From NCBI GenBank assembly GCA_036971615.1, contig JAYKKR010000042.1:186001-250000 (forward strand): a DNA stretch of 64,000 nt. The letters are read 5' to 3'. How positions within the stretch are numbered: the stretch's first letter is position 1; each line of letters opens with the position of its first letter. Position numbers and translations under genes: made by a program. Origin of the DNA: Amyloporia xantha (Eukaryota > Basidiomycota > Agaricomycetes > Polyporales > Adustoporiaceae). This document shows, piece by piece, positions 45,461 to 55,114 of the stretch. The notes beneath the pieces were generated by a model that did no database searches, was not told where the DNA came from, and saw only the letters and a list, made by a program, of their open reading frames with translations.

Positions 45461-46130
45461 GTAAATACGATGCTCTATACTGAAAAAATATTCTATGGCT
45501 AACGTCTACATAGGGCTCTGCGTCCTTTAAATGTTCTTGTTCAACCGTAAGTCGTTCAGTAATCGTTTACTGCCAGTGTTTCAATGCCAGACTAGGGATA
45601 AATATGGCTCTGTTACCACCAAGAACAATGACCAAAATTCCAGCATGACAAGGTGCGTGTGATCGTAGCTGCTCTTTCGAGGTGACATGCCTTAATGCAA
45701 TGTCAATTCAGTGCGAAAGGTAAATGGAAAGACAAAGGAAAAGGAAAAGGAAAAGGCAAAGGAAAGGGTAAAGAGCGAGAACAACCACCGCCATTTGCAG
45801 TCCGCTCCTTGACTTCTGCTGCCGTTCCATCCACTAGGTACTGTGTCAGCACTTGCCAGGATTGATCGTTCGAGTACTCATGAACGGATTGGTTCATATT
45901 TATTCAGTCACTCAGGTATCGCGAGAGCTACTTCGTCGAGCTATCAAACCGGCCAGCAACATAGAGCGTCTCCTTTAGCAGGTCCTAGTCGTCTCCGGTG
46001 CGAGCAGTCTTCAAAATATTGTCATCTATCTCACTACGGATGTTTTCTTGCTTACACAGGAGGGAAAGGGGAAACGGAGGAATTCCCGCTACTCAACAGC
46101 TGGGGTCTGGCAACAGTGGTGGCTTAATCG
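45461..46130 (+). other. Possible 3' exons of the preceding gene
   Basis: GT-AG pairs bracket 45513-45550, about 45590-45650, 45720-45838 and 45916-45986. The third encodes a run of alternating Lys and Gly and then EREQPPPFAVRSLTSAAVPS. Phases disagree between the second and third, so either a frameshift exists or the gene ends with a stop near 45645. Confidence 0.35.
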
Positions 46131-46985
46131 TGCCCAATATGCAAGTATTAGGGTTCGTCTCCATCTAATAGTCGCACTGTATTGTACATGTTGACATATG
46201 CGCTCATGCAGCATTGTATGGACGCCATGGCTACCGTGGACAGCGCCACATGCACAGGTTAACAAAGCTAGGCTACTCGAAGCGATACACAACACCAACA
46301 AAGATCCCGAACTTGAATATTGACCGGTGGGAGTGAGATTTGTCCGTTCAACATAATATGTCGTTTATGATACTGCTTGATTGGAGGTAGAAGAACCTTG
46401 TTGTATATCATCACTTGTGCGTAATCATACCGCTATCCCCTCTAAAGTGGAGATGTTATGTGAGCGATGTTTTCATTGGCAGAGGCGACTCACGCAACTG
46501 GTCATTGGTCTATTGTATTCTGTCCAAGACGGTCCGAAAGCCAGCTTGTCCGTGATCGAAAGCGGAAGCTTTCTAACAAAATGTCTGAGCGATCAACGCC
46601 AAGGCCATGTAGCATAGCCGTTCTTTCGCTAGAACTACATTATGAGCTATGCATGTGATGGGAAAGACTCAGGATAAATAAGTCGCGGACGCCGCTTGTG
46701 GATATGATCCTGGAATAGCCGACTCCAGAGTCCATGTTCGTCACTGTATCATATAGGGGCCGCCTACGTATGCATTATTTGTATAGTAAACAGCAGAACA
46801 CGTCCACACGTAGCAAAGTGATACACGACGAGTCCAGTGACCGTGGCGTTACATACGCTAGATAAAACATCAAAAGATTTAGAGCAGCGAGCACTGAGTA
46901 TATCTACTCACAGTCCAGTTCGAATGGCGCACTATTCTGGTACAACACAAAAGTCAATATGAGACAGGAAGACTGCGGGGGCACA
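46131..46985. other. Intergenic, no supported gene
   Basis: Ordinary composition, no open frame with domain signal and no repeat noticed. Confidence 0.4.
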
Positions 46986-46987
46986 CT

Positions 46988-47250
46988 GCCAATATGAAGC
47001 AGACTCTTGAAGTGAGTCCCACAGTTATTCTACATATTATGATGGACGTCCCTTATTTCCGCGCGGACACCACCCCGTTCGACGTGACTATTCTGCGGAT
47101 GCAATTTATGAAGTTGACCCAATTGGATCACGAATCGATCGCCCGGTAACCGTACAATGCTATTTCATCGACTTCGGCATCTCAACTCGCTTTCGAAGGG
47201 GACTTCTCCATATGTCCTCGGTAGACAAGACAGGGATAAGAAATGCTTGT
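46988..47250 (+). pseudogene. Kinase-like gene remnant (copy 1)
   Basis: Sequence matching the end of exon 2 (QTLE then a GTGAGT donor) jumps within the intron directly to IMMDV, so the exon with the HRD motif is deleted. It continues through the equivalents of YSADAIYDAV and CYFIDFGIS, then ends after RQD where the next module's 3' sequence begins. Missing catalytic loop and missing 3' half make it non-functional. Confidence 0.7.
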
Positions 47251-47450
47251 CACTGCGCTGCACGCATCAAGTACTCGACTTCTCTATTCAAAACCTTTGG
47301 TATATGATCTATGGGTTATTCCTCCATAATTATATAGCTCGGCATGAGACTAGATACACCGACTGCATAATCCCAACAATCCAGTTTGCATGAGATCCCA
47401 TAATAATAACAGACAGACAAGAGAAACTATTTCCTTAACACGGGATGCCA

Positions 47451-48080
47451 TTAGGCACGACCCAATGATGGGATGCTCACGATAGTACGACCTGGTTGGT
47501 GTAGGAACTGTGGCATCTCTAGATCTACGCCACCTTCATCCTCGTCTTCCCAGCCACCAATGTCGCAAGGGTGGACCGGCTGACCATGTGACAGACCCGT
47601 CTGCCGGTCTATGGCAATCTTGTCGCTCTTTCCAGGAGGAGAGGTACAAGGGAGGGATGCACGGCTGTGTCTCAATGCCAGACGGACCGGTTTGACCGAT
47701 AGACGGTGCTTATGACTGCGTGCAACGAAGCCTTGCCTGAGCCGTCGTAACATATGAGGCACCTCGTGGGGAAGACACAAGGTACAATTATGGCAATGCA
47801 TGCTCGAAATACGACCTGTCGATGATGGGGGAAGGGACCGGATTCTGATCCTGCTCCTTTTGGAGACATTATCATTCCAACCGGTACTGCCACGCAAACC
47901 GTGCGCTCTCCACGTAGCACGAGATGTGATGGGTGAAAGAAGGGACGAAGAAGCATGCACATCTTCTCTGTTCGACCAGGACGAGGTAGGGTTTACGACA
48001 GTGGAGGCAAACCTCGTCCGTGCTGTCTGTGACGTGGACGATCGCAGAACGCTGCAGAAGGAACTTTCTGTGACTGACAT
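47451..48080 (-). CDS. Conserved hypothetical ORF, copy 2
   Basis: From ATG 48080, 209 codons rich in Ser/Arg/Pro, with a CHNCTLC knuckle near the middle and HGQPVHPCDIGGWEDEDEGG near the end. The same frame is open in copy 3 (51565-52143) and its end is kept at 42614-42982, which argues for coding. However, composition is unusual, it begins 18 nt after the stop of the next minus gene, and the opposite strand is also partly open. Treat as tentative. It could be a 3' untranslated region or antisense transcript. Confidence 0.35.
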   Translation of the reverse strand: MSVTESSFCSVLRSSTSQTARTRFASTVVNPTSSWSNREDVHASSSLLSPITSRATWRAHGLRGSTGWNDNVSKRSRIRIRSLPPSSTGRISSMHCHNCTLCLPHEVPHMLRRLRQGFVARSHKHRLSVKPVRLALRHSRASLPCTSPPGKSDKIAIDRQTGLSHGQPVHPCDIGGWEDEDEGGVDLEMPQFLHQPGRTIVSIPSLGRA

Positions 48081-48098
48081 GAGGATACCGCTCACGCA

Positions 48099-48747
48099 CT
48101 AAGGGAATTTGATTTCCTGACCTGAACGGCTAGAAGTCTCCGTCCCAAGCGACTCGCATTGAGGTGCAGAGTCCGACGGTCTGCGAAGTGTAGCATCTGC
48201 ATCACCAGTCCATCTCCTTCCTTCGCTCTGCAGCCTCTTCCTTTCCTCTGAAGTCGTTGTCTATTGGACGTCCTTCAGGATTCTACGACGCTCAATCAGT
48301 CTGGAAGCTGGTAGACATACCAATATGTCCGCCCGTACTTCTTTGACCTCTTTGCATAAGACGTAAAGCTTACGCGATAGACCTTTCATCATCTCTTTCA
48401 ATTGCTGTCCGATAGTTGTGGCGCAATATGTCACTGTTCGACACTGTTCGGCACGGTCGCGGATGCTAAAGCAGTATTGAACACTCACAGTACACCCTCG
48501 CAGGTGGTGAGACTTACTTTGACAGGTGATCGCCAGTAAGGGCTATGAAGTTGCTCTCCGCAAACAAACCTTCTTCTGACACAGAGCGAAGAAGACATTC
48601 TGTCTCTTGCAAAGTCTGGTCGAATATTTGCAACTTTGTCGATGGTAATTGACTGTTGATCAGTGCAACCATGAGAGGCAACAGTCCAATAGTCCCAAGT
48701 GCACCTGCCACGACACCCCATATATTGTAGGCAGCCGCCGCAGACAT
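48099..48747 (-). CDS. Small single-pass membrane protein, copy 2 (about 180 aa)
   Basis: ATG 48747 gives MSAAAAYNIWGVVAGALGTIGLLPLMVALINS, one hydrophobic segment at about residues 7-31, without a clear cleavage site (likely N-terminal anchor). Exon 1 ends at HLS..., with a GTAAGT donor inside the next codon (about 48514), exon 2 reads RAEQCRTVTYCATTIGQQLKEMMKGLSRKLYVLCKEVKEVRADI (helical, coiled-coil-like), and a second intron leads to TTTSEERKRL ... SGQEIKFP and TAG at 48099-48101. Copy 3 ends SGQEVKFT-stop, which confirms the splice choices. Family unknown. Divergently transcribed from the kinase-like gene. Confidence 0.65.
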
Positions 48748-49133
48748 TTAGAAGAGTGAAATCTGGACGCAAGATCGTCTGGATGCCAGTGTGGTAAATT
48801 GGGGACCAGGTCGAAAAGAGAATGACATCGACCCCGCAGGTCTCATGCCTCGTTCATAAGCTGATGCTCAAGCTCAAGGCTGTACCTGTAGCTGACGCAA
48901 GACATCGGCACCAGGGGGAGATGCCCGTCATCCATGCGGAGGGACATGTCGAAACAGCGTGTTCAGAGCCTGCTGCATGTCCCCGGTAGAGATCGATCGC
49001 GATTCATCACGTGCTCTACGATAGTTCACTCATGTTCGCAAGTTGACTGGGAGCTGCTCGCTAACTACACCCTTCAGACTTCTCATTGAACAAGGACATC
49101 CTTGAATCATCAACTGGAATAATTCAATTCGAT
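48748..49133. promoter_or_regulatory. Shared divergent promoter, copy 2
   Basis: 386 nt between the start codons of the membrane-protein gene (-) and the kinase-like gene (+). No clear TATA box recognised. The corresponding 410-nt region in copy 3 (52804-53213) is only partly conserved. Confidence 0.5.
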
Positions 49134-50481
49134 ATGACTAATCGCGCCCATCAATTGCCTTCATATGCTCTTCTATCAGCTGAAGAAACTGAGCGATATG
49201 CTGAGCTCACCGAGAAAGGAACTTATGGTCTCGCCTCGGTGGAAAAGCTTTGGAGAGATCGTCAAATACATTTGGAGCATCGCGGATATCAGTTGAGACC
49301 TCGTTACCGTCCAGATTGGACCCCCTCATGGCTAGGAACGAATCTTGATCCAACTTTCTGTGAGGATTCTATCATCCTGAATGTACGCAATTTAACATGA
49401 AACTCCTTGGGAGACCACTGAGCTCAATTACACATCTCTTCACAAGAAACACAATGTTATTGATGCGATGCGCATCAGTGATGGCTCATCGGTGTCAATT
49501 AAAGTAACACGCAGTAACTCCGATGAGATCGCTATAGCCTCTTTCCTCTCGTCTCCAGAACTCATGAAGGATCCCACGAATCATTGTATAACTCTTCTGG
49601 AATTCATGCCTGATCCTTTGGACTCGAACTCATCTTTGATGGTCATGCCTTATCTTCGCCCGTTCGATGATCCCGAATTCGGAGCAATTGGAGAAGTCGT
49701 CGACTTTGTAAGGCAGACGCTTGAAGTGAGTTTCACAGCTATTCTATATACTTCACATGGAACTCAATTGCTGTATGATGTAGGGTCTTTGCTTTCTCCA
49801 TCGACACCGGATAGCTCATCGGTAGGTCACATCATGCATTGGGAATTTCAGGTCGCCCGCTCACTCAATCTAGGGACTGTGCAGCTGCTAATATTATGAT
49901 GGACGGGCGTCCCTTGTTCCCGCACGGCCACCACCCCGTTCGACGTGACTATTCTGCGGATGCTATTTATGACGCTGTCTCACTCTCACGAATCGATCAC
50001 CCTGTACGATACTATTTCATCGACTTCGGCATCTCGACTCGGTTTCCAAAGGGGGCTTCTCCATATGTCCTCGGTAGACAAGGTCGAGACAAGGAGGTCC
50101 CCGAACTGTCCTCGGAAGTCCCATATGACGCGTTTAAAGTCGACATTTTCACCTTGGGGAATTTGTATGACAAGGAATTCGTACAGGTAGTCAATTCGCA
50201 CACCTTCCAGCTTCATTCCATCTGACATATATATATAGAAATACCACGGCTTTGAATTTCTCCAACCATTGCTAGATACAATGAAACAGCAACGGGCAGA
50301 TCGTCGGCCCTCCGCTGACGAAGCGTTCAGGCACTTCGAAGATATACGAGCGCAACTGAACAGTACTCTCCTGCGGTGGCGACTCCGATCGAGGACCGAG
50401 TCGCAACCAGAACGTGTTCTATACGACACCGTTGCCGTGGCCCGGGAAGGGATATACCATCTGAAACGTCTGGTGACCTAA
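49134..50481 (+). CDS. Fungal protein-kinase-like protein, copy 2 (373 aa)
   Basis: Exons 49134-49382, 49447-49725, 49784-49821, 49874-50186, 50239-50481 sum to 1122 nt in frame. The 38-nt exon 3 encodes GLCFLHRHRIAH and half of the HRD arginine codon. Kinase landmarks: ATP-anchoring Lys in VSIKVT (about 102), AHRDC (Asp about 190), AAAN (Asn about 195) and YFIDFG (Asp about 239), so the catalytic set is complete, but the glycine-rich loop is not recognisable. The C-lobe has PYDAFKVDIFTLGNL and PSADEAFRHFEDI. This is the fungal protein-kinase-like (FunK1-related) group expanded in Agaricomycetes, from general knowledge. Activity is unproven. Confidence 0.8.
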
Positions 50482-51260
50482 GGTTAGTGTCTTAGAAATA
50501 GCCTTGATATCGCCAGTTCTAATTATTTACATTCACAGAGCCCTTATGCTCACTGTGTATTGCATAGGCTTCCATGTGCTTTTTGCTTTCGTTTGTTTTC
50601 GATTTTAGATGTAATTGCGATCATTACCTGTCGGGGAGATTTGACAAATATCATTATTATTTACAGTGGAACCAATTGTAATATCAGGCCATGCTGAAAA
50701 TGTTCCCTCGACATCAACTTGACGGATTGATTCCGGTATAAGTGTAACAACCTAACTGTCCGGAAGTGAATTGCAGCTTCGATGTATTGGCTTGGGCGAA
50801 CATGGGCACACCCGAGGTTTAATTTCAGTTTGGCACTTCCCTCATTCTGTGCGACTCAGCGTTAGACGGCGATGCTGATATATTGCACGTGTAAAATAGC
50901 CCCCAATGCATTATTGCTGTCTGCAGTAAAGCTGGCGCGTTTCCTGCACATCGCGCACATCTTCCTATTCACATCTTCTGACCCCATTATCTCCAAAAGC
51001 GCTACGTGAATTCCTACACATGGGGGGGGGGGGTGTTTAAAATCTACTCTTCAAGATCTTTACTGCCGGCCATAGCTTTTATTTTTGAAAAGTTGACGCG
51101 GTAAGCTGACTCTCTGAGCACCCTTGTAATGTTTCATGTCCCTGTGTTTCGACAATAAAGCTAAATAATAAGATGGGTTCTATATCAATGTATTCTATGA
51201 GATGTCCAGTGCACGCGTGGTGAGCCTCAGTGAAAATTTGGGGCTGCGTGCAGTGGTAGG
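50482..51260. other. 3' region of kinase copy 2 and spacer between modules
   Basis: The first 300 nt are shared with the region after 54558. A run of about 12 G occurs near 51022. No gene seen. Confidence 0.5.
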
Positions 51261-51564
51261 CACGGAATGCTTGTCTCCGCGCGCGCTGCGTGCCTCGAGC
51301 ACTCGACCCCTCTACTCAAAACCTTTGATGTATACGATCTACGGGTTTGCCTCCATAAGTATATAGCTCAGCATGAGACTGGATACACTGATTGCATAAT
51401 CCCAAACATCCAGTTTGTGCAAAATCCCAAAAATAATAACAGACAGACAGGAGAAACACTTTCCTTAACACCGGGTGCCATTAGGCATGACCCGACGATG
51501 GGACGCATGCGAGAGCACGACCGCGGTGATATTGGAGCTGCGACATCTCGAGATCTAGATTGCA

Positions 51565-52143
51565 TCAATCCTCGTCTTCCCAGTCACCAGCGTCGCCAGG
51601 GCGATCCAGCTTATGGCACGGCAGACATGGCAGACGTGTTTGGGGATTTACGGCGATGTCGTAGCTCCTTCCTTGACGAGGGGTGCGAAGGACGGCGAGA
51701 AGCGTATGGCTGGACCTCGGAGCCAAGTGTCGTAGATGGGGTGGTCTCGCCGATAGGAGGCGCATGCGACTGCGTACAGCGAACTTCTTCTGCTGTCGTA
51801 ACACATGCAGCACCTTGTGGGGGAGGCGTGGTGAACAGTAGAGACAATTCGCGCACGAAATAGGGCCCGTCGACGAGGGAGGGAGGGTCTGCATTCTGCG
51901 CCCGCTTCTCATAATGACCCCACCACTCCTACGAGCATGGTCATCGGAGCAAGGTGCTCTCCGCATGTCCCGGGATACAGGTGCTCGGAGAGGGGAAGGA
52001 GGATGAATGTCTGCTGAGCTCACACAGGACGGCGAAGGATCAACAGCAGTGGAGACGGGTAGCAAGCCTGCTGCCTGCGACGTAAATGATCGTAACATGC
52101 TGCAGACAGAGCTTCCTGCATTATACGTGAGTATACTGCTCAT
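51565..52143 (-). CDS. Conserved hypothetical ORF, copy 3
   Basis: 192 codons from ATG 52143. Aligned with 47451-48080 through CSMLRSFTSQ, LPPSSTGPIS, CANCLYC and GDAGDWEDED, then a stop earlier than in copy 2. It starts 3 nt after the stop codon of the next minus gene. Tentative for the same reasons as copy 2. Confidence 0.33.
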   Translation of the reverse strand: MSSILTYNAGSSVCSMLRSFTSQAAGLLPVSTAVDPSPSCVSSADIHPPSPLRAPVSRDMRRAPCSDDHARRSGGVIMRSGRRMQTLPPSSTGPISCANCLYCSPRLPHKVLHVLRQQKKFAVRSRMRLLSARPPHLRHLAPRSSHTLLAVLRTPRQGRSYDIAVNPQTRLPCLPCHKLDRPGDAGDWEDED

Positions 52144-52146
52144 ATT

Positions 52147-52803
52147 CTAGGTGAACTTGACTTCCTGACCTGAATAGTTAGATGTTCCCGTTCCAGGCTG
52201 ATCGCATTCAGGTCCTGAGTTCAACCGACTGCTTAATGCATCATTTTCACTATCGAACGACACCCCTCCAACGCTGCGTTCTCTTCGTAGCCTCTCCCGT
52301 TCCTTTTCTGTCGTTGTCTAATGGCAGGCTCTCGTTATATTGGGTAGGGCTTGAGGACGGAAACTAGTGAGCTTACCGAGATGTGCGCTCGAATATATCT
52401 GACTTCTTTACATAGGACCGAGATCTTACGTGAGAGGCCCTTCATCATCTCTTTTAGTTGTTGACCGAGAGTAGTAGCGCAATAGGTCGCGGTCCGGTAT
52501 CGTTCAGCACGCCTGTGAACGCTGGTGTAATTGAGTTCCTGTGGTGGCACTACAATCATAGATGATAAGACGTACTTTGACAGCTGATAACTGGTAAGAG
52601 TTACGAAATTGCTCTCCACAAATAAGCCTTCCTCAGACACCGAGCGAAGAAGATATTCTGTGGCCTGCATTGTCTGATCGAAGGTTTGCAACTTCGTCGA
52701 TGGTAATTGGCTATTAACGAGTGCCACGACAATAGGCAGCAGCCCAATAGTCCCAAGTGCACCTGTGACAACACCCCAGATGTTGTAGGCCGCCCCCGCA
52801 GAC
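52147..52803 (-). CDS. Small single-pass membrane protein, copy 3
   Basis: MSAGAAYNIWGVVTGALGTIG opens a protein with one N-terminal hydrophobic segment. Exon 1 ends YQLS..., then an intron (GTACGT donor) leads to RAERYRTATYCATTLGQQLKEMMKGLSRKISVLCKEV, then an intron (GTAAGC...CATTAG) leads to TTTEKERERLRRERSVGG ... SGQEVKFT and a stop at 52147. About 180-190 aa. The ends and introns agree with copy 2 while the residues have diverged, mostly in the C-terminal third, so both may be under selection. Function unknown. Paired head to head with kinase copy 3. Confidence 0.65.
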
Positions 52804-53213
52804 ATTTAGGAGCAAAAAGTCGAGTATGTTGATGTTGTCTGGACTCGCGATCGATACGTTCGGAGAAAGGGGATGGAACAGAACTCGGAGGTAAAACGTG
52901 ATGACTTATTCATAAGTGGGGGTTCAAGGCTGTGCCTATAGCTAACGCAAGACATCGGCAAGAGTGAAAGCCAACCATCTCCGAATATGTGTTCGAACAT
53001 GTTGAAACGGCGTGTTCAGAGTTTGCTGTTGCATGCGGACCCAACGCCGTTTACGCAGGACCTGAGGAGATCGATCGAGCGTAATTTATCACGTGCACAA
53101 TCATTGGTTAAAGACATGATCTTGGCCGTATCTACATAAGCTTTTACTGGACTCAAGCTTTCTGTCAAAGACATCCCTAGTTCTCCAACTTGAGTCCTGC
53201 AAGTTAGCTGGTG
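52804..53213. promoter_or_regulatory. Shared divergent promoter, copy 3
   Basis: 410 nt between opposing start codons, parallel to 48748-49133. No defined element recognised. Confidence 0.5.
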
Positions 53214-54558
53214 ATGACTGGTCGCGCCCATCAGCTACCTTCGTATGCTCTGCTATCAGACGAAGAAGCACGGCAATACGCTGAGCTTACCCAGAGAGGA
53301 ACTTACGATCTCGCCCCTGTGGAAAAGCTTTGGAGAGATCGCCAACCTCATTTGAAGAAATGTGGATATCAGTTAAGACCTCGTTACTGCCAGGAATGGT
53401 CCCCGTCGTGGTTAGGAACGAATCTTGATCCAACCTTCTGTGAGGATTCTATCATCCTAAATGTAAGTGACTTGACAGATCACTTCGTCTAAGACTCACA
53501 CACTTAATTGCAACCCTCTTTACAAAGCGACATAATGTTATTGATGCGGTGTGCACCAGAGATAACTCACTGGTATCAATCAAAGCAACACGCAGTGACA
53601 CCGAAGAGATCGCTATAGCCTCTTTTCTCTCGTCTCCAGAACTCATGAAGGATCCCACGAATCATTGCGTACCTCTTCTGGAATTTATGCAGGACCCTCT
53701 GGACTCCAATACGTCGTTCATGGTGATGCCTTATCTGCGACCATTCGATGATCCCGAATTCGGAGCAATTGGGGAAGTCGTCGACTTTGTAAGGCAGACT
53801 CTTGAAGTGAGTTCGACAGCTAATGTATATACTTCACATGGAATTCAATTGCTAAATGATGTAGGGTCTTTGCTTTCTCCATCGACACCGGGTAGCTCAT
53901 CGGTAGGTTACATCATGCATTGGGAGCATCAGGTCGCCCGCTCACTCGATGTAGGGACTGTGCAGCTGCTAATATCATGATGGACGGGCGTCCTTTGTTT
54001 CCGCACGGACACCATCCCATTCGACGTGACTATTCTGCGGATGCTATTTATGATGCTGTCTCACTCTCACGAATCGATCACCCTGTACGATACTATTTCA
54101 TCGACTTCGGCATCTCGACTCGCTTTCCAAAAGGGGCTTCTCCATATGTCCTCGGTATACAAGGCAGGGATGAGGAAGTCCCCGAACTCTCCTCAGAAGT
54201 GCCATATGACGCATTCAAGGTCGATATATTTATCCTGGGTAATTTATATGACAAGGAATTCGTGCAAGTAGGCATTTCTTACTTCGTTTAGCTTCATTCC
54301 CTGACATATGCACAGAAATACCACGGATTGGAATTCCTTCAACCATTGTTAGACCTGATGAAGCAACAACGGCCAGATTATCGGCCCTCCGCCGACGAAG
54401 CGTTGAAACTCTTCGAGGACATACGAACACAACTGAACAGCACTCTCCTGCGGTGGCGGCTCCGGTCCAGGACAGAGTCACAACCAGAACGTGTGTTATA
54501 CGATACCGTTGCCGTGGCCCGGGAAGGGATGTATCATCTGAAACGCCTGGTGACCTAA
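53214..54558 (+). CDS. Fungal protein-kinase-like protein, copy 3
   Basis: ATG 53214 (MTGRAHQLPSYALLSDEEA) with the same five-exon structure as copy 2. Exon 1 is 249 nt in both. Landmarks kept: VSIKAT Lys, HRHRVAHRDC across the 38-nt exon, AAAN, YFIDFGIS, DAFKVDIFILGNL, and the identical C-terminal RLRSRTESQPERVLYDTVA. Differences cluster in the N-terminal 100 residues and in the C-lobe (DYRPSADEALKLFEDI). Copies 2 and 3 are thus recent tandem duplicates, both with open frames. Likely role: cytosolic or nuclear protein phosphorylation or ATP binding, by family inference. Confidence 0.8.
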
Positions 54559-55114
54559 GGTCAGCGTCCTGGAAACATCCTTGGTCTCGCTGGTTCTAAT
54601 TTGTTATAGTCATAGAGCCCTTATGCCCACTGGGTGTTGAATAGTCTTATATGTGCTTCTTGCTTTCGTTTGCTTTCGATTTTGGGCGTAATTGCGATCA
54701 TTACCCTTCAGGGAGATTTGACAAATATCATTATTATTTACAGTGGAACCAATTGTACTATCAGAGCATGCTGAAAACGTTCCCTCGACATGGGCTTGTA
54801 ATACTGATTTCGGTACAGGTATAACAGCTCAATTCTACTTTTTTAGAAGTGAGTTGCAACCACGATGGTGTGGTTTAGGCGAATATGGGCAAACTCAACG
54901 TTAGACGGCGGTGCTAATATGCCATATCAAACCCATACGTTGATATGAATCCGAAACACGGGCATGTCACTGGCATCGAGACAAATCAAGACCAAAGTAC
55001 GCATTCCGAGACATAACACAAACAAAACAATTACACGAGCGCTATGATAAAAGCATTCCAAATTGTGTACGCCACGCACAAACTCGGTTTTAACTACACC
55101 ATCCGTAACACAAA
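54559..55114. other. 3' region of kinase copy 3, end of the duplicated block
   Basis: Homology to the sequence after copy 2 persists to about 54900. The remaining 200 nt are the 3' side of the minus gene ending at 55115. Confidence 0.5.

Larger units (their letters stand above)
47251..50760. repeat. Duplicated module, copy 2
   Basis: Contains, in order, a minus-strand ORF, a minus-strand small membrane protein gene and a plus-strand kinase-like gene. The same order and flanks recur at 51260-54840, with matching non-coding sequence beyond the kinase stop (for example GGGAGATTTGACAAATATC). Confidence 0.85.
51260..54840. repeat. Duplicated module, copy 3
   Basis: Same three genes in the same order and orientation as 47251-50760, with shared non-coding flanks (for example the GCATGAGACT / TACAC phrase after the kinase remnant at 47345 and at 51373). 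Confidence 0.85.

Noticed and set aside
51020..51034. G homopolymer run as a regulatory element
   Set aside because: An isolated run without other structure, possibly a sequencing artefact.
51267..51863. Plus-strand frame of 198 codons in module copy 3
   Set aside because: The equivalent frame is closed in copy 2, while the minus frame is open in both.
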